Shown here: positions 35,488 to 45,414 of the stretch, one piece after another
Layout of the letters: the number at the start of each line of letters is the position of its first letter
Numbering within the stretch: position 1 is the stretch's first letter
DNA from: Insulibacter thermoxylanivorax
GTDB taxonomy: Bacteria > Bacillota > Bacilli > Paenibacillales > DA-C8
Direction of reading: 5' to 3'
Length of the DNA: 64,000 nucleotides
NCBI RefSeq assembly: GCF_015472005.1
Contig: NZ_BMAQ01000003.1
Location: 1-64,000, forward strand
Made by a program: the position numbers and the translations under genes
The notes under the pieces: model-generated
What the model saw: the letters and a program-made list of their open reading frames with translations, nothing else
Databases searched by the model: none
Told to the model about the DNA's origin: nothing

Positions 35488-36987
35488 TTAGACATGCATC
35501 GATTCGCTCTTCGCCACGCGATGCTTCGCCGTGACCAACACCCCGATCGTGCAGGTGAGCAGCATGCAGCCTGTGACGATGAATCCGGATACATAAGAGA
35601 TATTAAGCAGTCCAAGTCCCCACGAGCTGGCCACGGTTCCGATGGAGAACAGAGCATAGAAGATGCCGTATGCCTGACCGCGGTTCTCCGGCGTCGTTCC
35701 ATGGGCCAATAAAGTGTTAATCGATGGGAAGAGGAAGGAGAATCCTAGACCATACAGCGTCAACACCAGATAAAGCGCCGCGGTGCTGGACGACTGGCTG
35801 ATGAGGATCTGGCTGATGCCCATCAGACCAAGGCCGGTTGCGAAGCTGTATACCGGCGGAATCCGGTCGAACAGCCGATTCGTCGGCAACAGGAAGACCG
35901 CTACCGCTACGATGCCGAACATGCTCATCAGCGTGCCGCTGACGCGGGAATTATATCCCAGCAACTCAACATGTGCCGGCAGCAGATAAGCAAGGGTCCC
36001 CTGTGAGAACATCAGGGAGAGTGCACCGACAAAAGCGCGGATCATGTCGCTGTTCAGCGACAACTTGCCGGCGCGGCGTTTCCTCTTGTCTTCCGCTGCT
36101 TCCTTACGGCTGGCGCGGCGGTCGCGCAGGAAGAGCAGCGCCCCCAGGAACAGCACGAGGCCGAGCACAGCCACCGTCGTGAAGACGAAGGGGACAGAAG
36201 TACGGCTGGCCATGATGCCGCTGTAGGCGGGACCGATGATCGCCGCGATGCCGACGAAGGAACCGGTGATCGCGCTCTGGCTGCCCTGCTTCTCGCTCTT
36301 CGTCTGATTCGCCATGTAGGTGAACGCAGCAGGTACGATTAACCCGCCGAGGAACCCGTGCACGAAGCGCACGATCATCAGCAGCATGACATCTTCGACG
36401 AAGTTATAGAGCAGCAGCGAGAAGCTCGTCATGAGCAGCCCGATCTTGATGATCATATGAGCACCCCAGCGGTCCGTCAGGATCCCCGCCATGACATTGC
36501 CGATCGTATTCGTCAAAGAATACATGCCCACGATAAATCCGGCCAGCATCGAACTTGCACCCAGCGCAAGAGCATAGGTGGTCATTACCGGCAGCTGCGT
36601 GAACAGATCGAGGAAGGTGAACAGGATGATCGCATAGACGAGCCAAGTGATCGGGATCGGTTTCACCGGGAATAGGCCCTGCTCCTGCTTCCGCTTCAGC
36701 ATCCGTTCCAATACAAAATTACCGAATGGTATAAAGGCCGCAAGGATGGAGGCCAGAGTCCATAAGAAATTCCACTGGATGCGAATCTGGGCATACAGGA
36801 TGGCTGCCAGATAGACCATCACAATCCAGCCGTGGATCGTTCCGACCAGCGTCACAGCATAGGGCAGACCGGCCCAGTATTTCAGCGGCATGGCGATCCC
36901 CAGCAGGATGAGCAGCGAGATCCCATCCACAACTCCGGTCAGACGCACCAACGTGACAGGATGACTATATATTCTTATCCAGTTCAA
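35488..36987 (-). CDS. MFS transporter with N-terminal DUF3817 membrane domain
   Basis: A 499-residue membrane protein built of two parts. Residues about 10-98 match DUF3817, a three-helix membrane module (VRLTGVVDGISLLILL, MPLKYWAG, GTIHGWIVMVYLA, IPFGNFVLERML). A 12-helix major facilitator domain follows from about residue 112, with TNTIGNVMAGILTDRWGAH as the loop 2-3 motif. DUF3817 usually occurs as a free-standing protein of about 100 residues, so the fusion is notable. The substrate is unknown. The start appears to be TTG after GAGGGGT. Confidence 0.82.
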   Translation of the reverse strand: MNWIRIYSHPVTLVRLTGVVDGISLLILLGIAMPLKYWAGLPYAVTLVGTIHGWIVMVYLAAILYAQIRIQWNFLWTLASILAAFIPFGNFVLERMLKRKQEQGLFPVKPIPITWLVYAIILFTFLDLFTQLPVMTTYALALGASSMLAGFIVGMYSLTNTIGNVMAGILTDRWGAHMIIKIGLLMTSFSLLLYNFVEDVMLLMIVRFVHGFLGGLIVPAAFTYMANQTKSEKQGSQSAITGSFVGIAAIIGPAYSGIMASRTSVPFVFTTVAVLGLVLFLGALLFLRDRRASRKEAAEDKRKRRAGKLSLNSDMIRAFVGALSLMFSQGTLAYLLPAHVELLGYNSRVSGTLMSMFGIVAVAVFLLPTNRLFDRIPPVYSFATGLGLMGISQILISQSSSTAALYLVLTLYGLGFSFLFPSINTLLAHGTTPENRGQAYGIFYALFSIGTVASSWGLGLLNISYVSGFIVTGCMLLTCTIGVLVTAKHRVAKSESMHV

Positions 36988-37132
36988 TGTATGGTAACCC
37001 CTCTGCTTATGATTTCAATGACATATATATAATTATAGAACAATTTTTAAGTCATCTTCTCATGAAGTTTTAAAAAATCTGTGAACCGCCTGTCAACATG
37101 ATTGATCTGCCGGATGCCGTCTGATGCGTAAG

Positions 37133-37165
37133 ACAAAAAGAAAGAGGTCTCAAAGACCTCTTTCT
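37133..37165 (-). terminator. Terminator of groES-groEL
   Basis: A perfect 12-bp stem (AGAAAGAGGTCT, 37139-37150; AGACCTCTTTCT, 37154-37165) with a 3-nt loop is followed by TTTTTG in leftward transcripts. Confidence 0.92.
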
Positions 37166-37195
37166 AGAATCCCTCGTGTTACAAGGGCAATTATA

Positions 37196-38818
<1,623 letters not shown>

Positions 38819-38901
38819 TCACATACCTCCTACGAAAGTTCTTTCTAAGTATATCGTGTATGCCAAAGCTAGAGCGAATCTTATAAAATCTCATGCGCTC
38901 C

Positions 38902-39183
38902 TTATTCGAGGATCGCCAGTACGTCGCCTTCACGCATGATCAGATATTCCTTGCCATCCACCTTCACTTCAGTGCCTGCGTACTTCGAGAAAATGACGCG
39001 ATCACCTTCTTTCAGCTCTAGTGGAATGCGCTCGCCATCTTTAAGAGTACCGCTTCCTACAGCGACGACTTTACCTTCTTGCGGCTTCTCCTTCGCCGTT
39101 TCAGGCAGAACGATGCCGCTTGCCGTCGTCTCTTCTTTCGCGATCGGTTCGATCACTACGCGATCACCTAATGGTTTGATCAT
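38902..39183 (-). CDS. groES: Co-chaperonin GroES (Hsp10)
   Basis: The 93-residue lid of the GroEL chamber. It shows [12 protein letters not shown] at the start, a mobile loop ([17 protein letters not shown]) and [14 protein letters not shown]. It is first in the operon, 86 nt before groEL, and lies downstream of a CIRCE element, so it is repressed by HrcA and induced by heat. Confidence 0.99.
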   Translation of the reverse strand: MIKPLGDRVVIEPIAKEETTASGIVLPETAKEKPQEGKVVAVGSGTLKDGERIPLELKEGDRVIFSKYAGTEVKVDGKEYLIMREGDVLAILE

Positions 39184-39244
39184 GTGAGAATACCTCCTTG
39201 TTACTATGTTTAATATGCTTATGTCGTTATGTTAGACAGGCTTG

Positions 39245-39271
39245 TTAGCACTCGCTAAGACTGGGTGCTAA
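39245..39271 (-). promoter_or_regulatory. CIRCE operator at the groES promoter
   Basis: TTAGCACTC (39245-39253), 9 nt, then GGGTGCTAA (39263-39271) match the CIRCE inverted repeat with one mismatch. On the minus strand a TATAAT-type -10 lies just upstream of it. HrcA binding here would block groES-groEL transcription. The rest of 39272-39550 holds no convincing gene. Confidence 0.95.
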
Positions 39272-39550
39272 CAACAATTATTATAATAAATACTTCCAAT
39301 CTTTTTTGCAAGTGGTTTTACGTAAAAATCACAAAAATAATCCTCCCTTCCTAAAGAACAGCTAATGAGCAGTCCGCCTCTATATATCATGGTCGTCCTA
39401 TTGAGAAAATATTCCTGTTTAAGGCGAACTATGACACCTGCTATGTATGGCGTCTGTATGGCGTGCAAGCGCATCTCACCGCAATACAAAACGCCGGATC
39501 CAGCAACACCTAAGATATTGATGGACGCCGGCGCAAACACATCTAATCAA

Positions 39551-40312
39551 TTAATGCAGCAGCTGCTCCTCAAGAGACAGCCTCCGCTGCTGTTTCTTAT
39601 GCACCCGCTTCGAGAAGAAGATGCTCATCTCATATAGCAGCAACAGCGGCAGATAGACGATCAACGCCGATACCAGATCCGGCGGCGTGATCAGCGTGCT
39701 GATGATCACAAGCACCACATAAGCGGTTTTGCGAATTTTGATCAGAAAGGCTGGTTTTAAGATGTGAATCGTCGTCAAGAAAAGCACGATCACCGGCAGC
39801 TCGAAAACCAGCGTCACCGGGATCAAGATATTGAACATGAAGGAAAAATACTGCGTAATCCCATAAGTCATCGTCAAACCCATCGACTGCGCAAGATAGA
39901 GCGTAAAGGAAAACGTCAAGGGAAAGACGACAAAATAAGCAAACGCAAGCCCACAGATGCCGAGCAGGGCAGCGAGCGGGATGTAATTCAGTGCCGCCTT
40001 TCGTTCATGGGGCTTAAGCCCGGGGCTTACAAACCTCCAGATCTGATAAAGGGCAAAGGGCAGCGAGATCATCAGGGCAGCTAACATCGCTACATTAATA
40101 TAGATGCGCAGCGAATCCCAAGGCGAAAAGACGTTCAGCTCAAACCCCGAGGCCGGCGGCACATGCATCAGATACTCGATGATCGGCTGTCCAACGGCAA
40201 AGCCGGCGATCAAAGCAATAACAAAAACGATCACAATGCGGACCACGCGGCTGCGCAGTTCGCTTAAGTGATCGACAAACGACATCTCACGATTCTCTTT
40301 CACTCCGCTCAC
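39551..40312 (-). CDS. tatC: Twin-arginine translocase subunit TatC
   Basis: TatC recognises twin-arginine signal peptides and forms the core of the Tat exporter. The 253-residue protein has six membrane helices and the conserved MSFVDHLSELRSRV start, FVSPGLKPHERK, and FVVFPLTFSF. It lies 12 nt after tatA, so they form one unit. The first codon is GTG; the in-frame ATG at the tenth codon (MSFVDHL) is an alternative start. The basic C-terminal tail is cytoplasmic. Confidence 0.96.
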   Translation of the reverse strand: MSGVKENREMSFVDHLSELRSRVVRIVIVFVIALIAGFAVGQPIIEYLMHVPPASGFELNVFSPWDSLRIYINVAMLAALMISLPFALYQIWRFVSPGLKPHERKAALNYIPLAALLGICGLAFAYFVVFPLTFSFTLYLAQSMGLTMTYGITQYFSFMFNILIPVTLVFELPVIVLFLTTIHILKPAFLIKIRKTAYVVLVIISTLITPPDLVSALIVYLPLLLLYEMSIFFSKRVHKKQQRRLSLEEQLLH

Positions 40313-40324
40313 CTGCCAGCAAGT

Positions 40325-40570
40325 TTATTCCGGTAATCTGCGTTCTTGACTGGCGATGGGACCGTCGAGCGAAGGATTGCGCTCACTTCTGCTCGTCCCT
40401 TCCTTGCTGAGAGGCTGTTCGTCCTCCAAGATCTCTCTTGCCCCCAGCTTAAACTCGCGCAATGTTCTGCCGAATGCCCGGCCCAACTCCGGCAGTTTGC
40501 TCGGACCGAACAGGAGCAGAATGACGACCATGATCAGGATAAAACCGCCTGGCCCAATTTGTCCTAACAT
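40325..40570 (-). CDS. tatA: Twin-arginine translocase subunit TatA/TatE
   Basis: An 81-residue single-helix protein that polymerises to form the Tat pore. It has the membrane helix (FILIMVVILLLF), the FGPSKLPELGRAFGRTLREFK hinge and amphipathic helix, and a charged tail. ATG 40570 follows AAGGGGG and is preferred to the upstream GTG. The gene order mogA-tatA-tatC-groES resembles the tatAy-tatCy region of B. subtilis. Upstream, 40571-40752 has no other feature. Confidence 0.94.
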   Translation of the reverse strand: MLGQIGPGGFILIMVVILLLFGPSKLPELGRAFGRTLREFKLGAREILEDEQPLSKEGTSRSERNPSLDGPIASQERRLPE

Positions 40571-40752
40571 CTTGTCATCCCCCTTATGCACGGTTAAGGA
40601 ATAACCGTCAGCGGTATGTTAGTCGCACAAACACAAATGTCAATGATATAAGTCCATTAAATTGTACAATACAGCGTGACATATGTCCAACACTTGGGGT
40701 GAGTCGTAATAAATTTGTCAGAATTGTGATGGAACTTTGCTCCTCCATCAGC

Positions 40753-41241
40753 TCAGGGGGTGTCATCCGCTGCCGTCAGACACTGCAGCCCCTCGGGCAA
40801 GATGTCCAATACAGCCGCCAGCCCGACATACACCCACTTCGGATGGTCCGGCAGATTCAGGATCAACGTGCGTCCGCGGATGCCGCATATGCCCCGCCAC
40901 AGCATCGCTTGCTTCGTGTGCTGCAAGCCGGCAGCACGCATCGCCTCGGCGATGCCGGGCACCCGGCGTTCGATGACCCGAGCCGTTGCCTCCGGGGTGA
41001 CATCCCGCGGCCCCAAGCCTGTCCCGCCCGTTGTCAGGATCAGATCCGCATCATAATAGTCGACCATCTCGATGAGCGCCGCCGTGATCTCATCCATCTC
41101 ATCGGGCACGATTCGGGTTTCCACCACCGTGCCGTTTAAATCTTCTTCTACCATCTCGCGGATGATCTGTACACCAGCGTCTTCCTTCTCTCTCTGCACT
41201 CCCCTGTCGCTGGCGGTCAGGATCGCTGCTTTCCAGCGCAT
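40753..41241 (-). CDS. MogA/MoaB-family molybdopterin adenylyltransferase
   Basis: A 162-residue protein of the MoCF-biosynthesis fold, which adenylates molybdopterin before molybdenum insertion. It has AAILTASDRGVQREKEDAG, LILTTGGTGLGPRDVTPEAT (the phosphate-binding TTGGTG loop) and ILNLPDHPKWV. MogA and MoaB types cannot be separated by eye. ATG 41241 follows GGGAGGAG. Next to tatA-tatC it is a sensible partner, since many molybdoenzymes are exported by Tat. Confidence 0.9.
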   Translation of the reverse strand: MRWKAAILTASDRGVQREKEDAGVQIIREMVEEDLNGTVVETRIVPDEMDEITAALIEMVDYYDADLILTTGGTGLGPRDVTPEATARVIERRVPGIAEAMRAAGLQHTKQAMLWRGICGIRGRTLILNLPDHPKWVYVGLAAVLDILPEGLQCLTAADDTP

Positions 41242-41310
41242 ATGAGTTCTCCTCCCGAACCTTCGCTTATGTCTGCTCACTCCTGCCCCTAGTATATCGC
41301 TTCCATTATA

Positions 41311-41961
41311 TTATGTATATATCTTCCTGGATTCAGTAATGATGACCTGCATCTTCACATCATGTTCCTCCGCCGGAATCTGCTCTACGATCTGCAGTTC
41401 ATAACAGACGGCGACCAGTGGCGGCAGCTTGCCGAGTCGCGCAGCGATCTGTGCCAGATAACGGTCATAGTAGCCCGCTCCATAACCCAGGCGATGCCCA
41501 TGTTCATCGAAAGCCGTTCCCGGCATGATGATCATGTCGATCACCGCCGGATCTATTACTGCCGGCAGACTCGCCAGCGGTTCTCTGATGCCGTAGGGGG
41601 GCACAGGTTCCGTATCGGCCAACCCTTCGATATAGTGAAACACCAGCGCCCGCTCCGCGGGGATCGTCCGCGGCGCAGCGATGCGACCCCCCTGCTGCCA
41701 GCACCAGCTGATGAACGGATAGAGATCCACCTCTGAACCGAAAGACAGATAAGTGAGGATCGTACAAGGAGCTTCGCTGCGGTTATGTACACTGCGGCCG
41801 TCCATTCGTCCTAGTTTTAACTCTTGTTTCAGATGTTGGATCAGCCGCTCACAGATCGCCTCAGATTTCGAGCTTCTCTCCTCGGGAGGAAGCTCGTCAC
41901 GGGTTTGGATGATTTTGTTCCTAAGCTCGGATTTACGTCTTCTTACTTCGTCTAAATGCAT
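41311..41961 (-). CDS. 5-Formyltetrahydrofolate cyclo-ligase
   Basis: A 216-residue enzyme that converts 5-formyl-THF to 5,10-methenyl-THF with ATP, rescuing stored folate. It shows an N-terminal RRRKSELRNKI (ATP-binding basic helix) and the hallmark GYGAGYYDRYL near residue 170, with IMPGTAFDEHGHRLG before it. ATG 41961 is preferred over an upstream TTG. It lies 69 nt upstream of mogA on the same strand and may share its transcript. Confidence 0.92.
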   Translation of the reverse strand: MHLDEVRRRKSELRNKIIQTRDELPPEERSSKSEAICERLIQHLKQELKLGRMDGRSVHNRSEAPCTILTYLSFGSEVDLYPFISWCWQQGGRIAAPRTIPAERALVFHYIEGLADTEPVPPYGIREPLASLPAVIDPAVIDMIIMPGTAFDEHGHRLGYGAGYYDRYLAQIAARLGKLPPLVAVCYELQIVEQIPAEEHDVKMQVIITESRKIYT

Positions 41962-42027
41962 CTTTGAACTCGACCTTTCTGACGGCTTTAACAATCTGTA
42001 CGCTATAAGTCCATGCCTTGATTGCTA

Positions 42028-42900
42028 TCAGTCTAACACAAGTTCCTCCTCATCCTCCACCAAGATCCGGAGTTCTGCGACCACTGGCAGATGATCCGAG
42101 GATTCCGTCTTGATCGTCCAGGCTTGGATCGCATCGATATGGGATCCTGCGAAGATATGATCAAACTCAGCGCCGAGATAATGGGTACCCGTATCATGGA
42201 TCAGCTCTGCCTTCGTCCAAGGTTCCGTCAGCAGCGCAAGCAGTTCATGGGAAGTATCCATATTCAGGTCGCCTAAGAATATCGCCGGCCCTTCCACTTG
42301 CTGCAATCGATCCAGGATGATCGGCATCTGCAGCGCCCGCTCCTCCTCCAGCACACCCAGATGTGTCGCAAGAAGCGTCACCTCATAGTCGCCAACCTTC
42401 ACTTGAGCAGACAACAGACTGCGGTCTTCCTTGATCCCCGGCAAGTATTCAATCGATGTGTTGTACAACGGGTATTTGCTTAAGATGGCATTGCCGTATT
42501 CGGCGAATCCAAAGTAGTAGATGGACGGGGAAAAAAATACATCCATATTAAGCGCTTTCTTAAGAGCGTTTACTTGATCGGTGAATCGGCTCCTGATATG
42601 GAAGCGGTCCACCTCTTGCAAGGCGACAATATCCGGATCTCCATATCGAATGTCGTCGATGATCCGATTGAGATTCACCCGGCCGTCGAGACCTTTGCCA
42701 TGGCGGATATTAAATGTCATCACCCGAAGGTATTGCTCTTTGCCCAAAGGAATCATCACCGTTCTTTGGATCTCGGTCTCGTCCGAATGCCTCTCCTCAG
42801 TTCTTGGAATAGAGATGGTAACCATCGTGCCATAAAACAGCACAACCCCCAGAATAAGCGGTACCAAAAATGGCCTAGAAACAACCGGTGTCCACCCCAT
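42028..42900 (-). CDS. Membrane-anchored endonuclease/exonuclease/phosphatase-family protein
   Basis: A 290-residue protein with one N-terminal membrane segment (FLVPLILGVVLFYGTMV) and an extracytoplasmic EEP domain. Motifs are VMTFNIRHGKG, DIVALQEVD (metal Glu), THLGV, FLGDLNMD and SSDHLPV (catalytic His). Members cleave phosphodiesters in DNA, phospholipids or signalling molecules; the anchor suggests an outside-facing substrate. ATG 42900 follows GGGAGGT. The 341-nt region to the divergent ABC-F gene holds promoters only. Confidence 0.85.
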   Translation of the reverse strand: MGWTPVVSRPFLVPLILGVVLFYGTMVTISIPRTEERHSDETEIQRTVMIPLGKEQYLRVMTFNIRHGKGLDGRVNLNRIIDDIRYGDPDIVALQEVDRFHIRSRFTDQVNALKKALNMDVFFSPSIYYFGFAEYGNAILSKYPLYNTSIEYLPGIKEDRSLLSAQVKVGDYEVTLLATHLGVLEEERALQMPIILDRLQQVEGPAIFLGDLNMDTSHELLALLTEPWTKAELIHDTGTHYLGAEFDHIFAGSHIDAIQAWTIKTESSDHLPVVAELRILVEDEEELVLD

Positions 42901-43241
42901 CGTGCCGACCTCCCGTTTCCCTATTCCCCCTTTTTCTACTATAATACTACAGGGAAGGCGAAAGTGTACATGCACAATGAATGGGAAAATCTTCTCGGGG
43001 CTGCGTGTTTCAGCGGCTTCGGAACTTTCCTAGACCTGATCCTCATCTGATCTTAGATCTATCTATATGACATTCGAACCTGTCCGTATGCTTAACTAAT
43101 TCAGACAATGTCTGGTCTGGAAATATCGAGCGATCAAAGTCATCCATTTCTCTCGCCCCATCGAGAATCGTAAATTTACTGTCAACACTGTCGGTACAGC
43201 GATGTCGAAACTTCAACGATCATGACACCTGGAGGTTTACC

Positions 43242-45227
43242 ATGCTTCTGCAAGCAGTTGGAATACACAAATATTATGCCGCCACGCCCATCCTCACGGA
43301 TATCACGATGCATATCAACGAGGGAGAGAAGATCGGCCTCGTCGGAGTGAATGGAGCCGGCAAGTCCACGCTGATGCGCATCTTGGCCGGCGAGGAAAGC
43401 TATGACAGCGGCACGATCCATCGCCAGAAGGATCTGACGATCGGATACCTGGCCCAAGACGGCGGTCTCGGCTCGGACAACACCCTGCATGAGGAACTGC
43501 GCTCCGTCTTCACCGACCTGCTGCGCATGGAAGAGGAGCTGCGGCAGCTGGAAGCGGAGATGGCGACGGCAGAAGGTGCGGAACTGGAGTCGGCGATGCG
43601 CCGCTATGCCGATCTCTCCGAACAATTCCGCCAGCAGCGCGGCTACGAGATCGATGCTAGAGTTCGCAGCATGCTGTCTGGTATGGGATTCGCTGACTAT
43701 CCGGCGGATACCTTGGTAAGTGCGCTAAGCGGCGGGCAGAAGACGCGGCTGGCCCTCGCCAAGCTGCTGCTTCAAGAACCGGACATCTTGATGTTGGACG
43801 AACCGACCAACTACCTGGATATCCCAACGCTCACTTGGCTGGAAGATTATCTGCGGCACTACCGCGGCGCCCTGCTGATCATCTCCCATGACCGCTATTT
43901 CCTCGATGTCATCGTCGATTCCATCATCGAGATCGAAGGCACCAAGGCAGTCCGATATACCGGGAACTATACCAAATTCATCGAGCAGAAGGCCGCCAAC
44001 TACGAAAAACAGCTCAAGCAGTATGAACAGCAGCAAGCCGAGATCGCCAGGCTGGAAGATTTCGTGCAGCGCAATCTTGCGCGTTCTTCAACCTCAGGGC
44101 GTGCGAAGAGCCGGAGGAAGATGCTGGAGAGGATGGAGCGCATCAACAAGCCGGGAGAAATCAAGCGCGCCCATTTTTCATTTCAGATCGAACGCATGAC
44201 CGGAAGCGACGTCCTGCATGCCGAAGGACTCTCCTATGCTTATGAGGACCGTGTGATCTTCCAAGGTGCCAGCCTCTCCCTGAAGCGCGGCGACAGCGCC
44301 GCCTTGGTCGGGCCGAACGGCATCGGCAAGTCGACGCTGCTGAAGCTGCTGATCGGTGAGCTGCAATCCCCGGAAGGAAGCATCACTTGGGGAACCAATG
44401 TGAAGATCGGTTATTATGATCAGGAACACGAGAACCTGAACCCGGAGAACACTGTGCTGAATGAAGTATGGGATGCTTATCCGCATCTGGATGAAGTGGA
44501 GATCCGCACGGTGCTCGGCGGATTCCTGTTCAGCGGTGAAGCCGCGGAGAAGCGAATTCGCGATCTCAGCGGCGGGGAGCGGGCCAGGGTTTCCTTGGCA
44601 AAACTGATGCTGCAGAACGCGAACGTGCTCATCTTCGACGAACCGACCAACCATCTCGATCTGTACAGCAAAGAAGCGCTCGAAGCCGCACTGGTCGATT
44701 ATGAAGGGACGCTGCTTTTCGTCTCCCATGACCGGTATTTCCTGAACAAGATGGCGGATTATATCTTGGAGCTGAGTCCCGACGGTATCCGCACTTACCT
44801 CGGGAATTACGATGATTACGTGGAGAAAAAAGCCGAGCTTGCCGAACTCCATGAACTCGCCTCAGCGGAAGGGAAAGGAACCGCGGCAAAGCCGGCTTCA
44901 ACATCGGTCCCAACAGCACCTGCAAAACAAGTACCGAATCGCCTTTCCGCTTCAGACGTGCCGAAGGCTGCCCGGAGCTCTGCAGCGAGAACCTATGAAG
45001 AAGAGAAGCAGGCACGGCGTGAAGAACGGGCCAGACAGCGCCGTTTGGAACAGGTCGAGGCACAGATCACCGCCAAGGAAGAGACGATCGCAGACATTGA
45101 GGCGCAGCTCATCGATCCGGACAATCTCCATGATTATGTCAAGCTGCAAGAACTGCATGAACAGTTGGAACACGAGCGCGAGGAACTGGAACAATTGTAT
45201 GAGGAGTGGGGGCGCTTGATGGAGTGA
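43242..45227 (+). CDS. ABC-F family ATPase (YdiF-like)
   Basis: A 661-residue soluble protein with two ABC domains. Walker A motifs are VNGAGKST and PNGIGKST, signatures are LSGGQKTR and LSGGERAR, and Walker B is followed by DEPTNYLD and DEPTNHLD. An ABC-F interdomain linker (about residues 240-310, with SGRAKSRRKMLERME) enters the ribosomal E site in relatives. A long C-terminal coiled coil (about 580-661) matches YdiF/Uup-type members. It likely acts in translation, not antibiotic efflux. In B. subtilis ydiF lies beside tsaD on the same strand, whereas here it is inverted relative to tsaD and separated by a giant gene. Confidence 0.92.
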   Translation: MLLQAVGIHKYYAATPILTDITMHINEGEKIGLVGVNGAGKSTLMRILAGEESYDSGTIHRQKDLTIGYLAQDGGLGSDNTLHEELRSVFTDLLRMEEELRQLEAEMATAEGAELESAMRRYADLSEQFRQQRGYEIDARVRSMLSGMGFADYPADTLVSALSGGQKTRLALAKLLLQEPDILMLDEPTNYLDIPTLTWLEDYLRHYRGALLIISHDRYFLDVIVDSIIEIEGTKAVRYTGNYTKFIEQKAANYEKQLKQYEQQQAEIARLEDFVQRNLARSSTSGRAKSRRKMLERMERINKPGEIKRAHFSFQIERMTGSDVLHAEGLSYAYEDRVIFQGASLSLKRGDSAALVGPNGIGKSTLLKLLIGELQSPEGSITWGTNVKIGYYDQEHENLNPENTVLNEVWDAYPHLDEVEIRTVLGGFLFSGEAAEKRIRDLSGGERARVSLAKLMLQNANVLIFDEPTNHLDLYSKEALEAALVDYEGTLLFVSHDRYFLNKMADYILELSPDGIRTYLGNYDDYVEKKAELAELHELASAEGKGTAAKPASTSVPTAPAKQVPNRLSASDVPKAARSSAARTYEEEKQARREERARQRRLEQVEAQITAKEETIADIEAQLIDPDNLHDYVKLQELHEQLEHEREELEQLYEEWGRLME

Positions 45228-45414
45228 ACGCCCCGCTTCACTCACTCTCATCTTTCCTATGGAACATTTTCATCATAATCTGTATTTCATCTTACTCTGC
45301 GGGAGTGTATGATTTCTGCACATTTCACCTTTGCAATCCAAGGCATGCCTCACACGTTAAGCTTCATTTTAGACTCATCTCTTCATTCCGTTCATCTTCA
45401 TCTTTTGCTCTTGT

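Noticed and set aside
39268-39540. 90-codon leftward ORF between groES and tatC
   Set aside because: It overlaps the CIRCE and promoter region, lacks a ribosome site and resembles no family.
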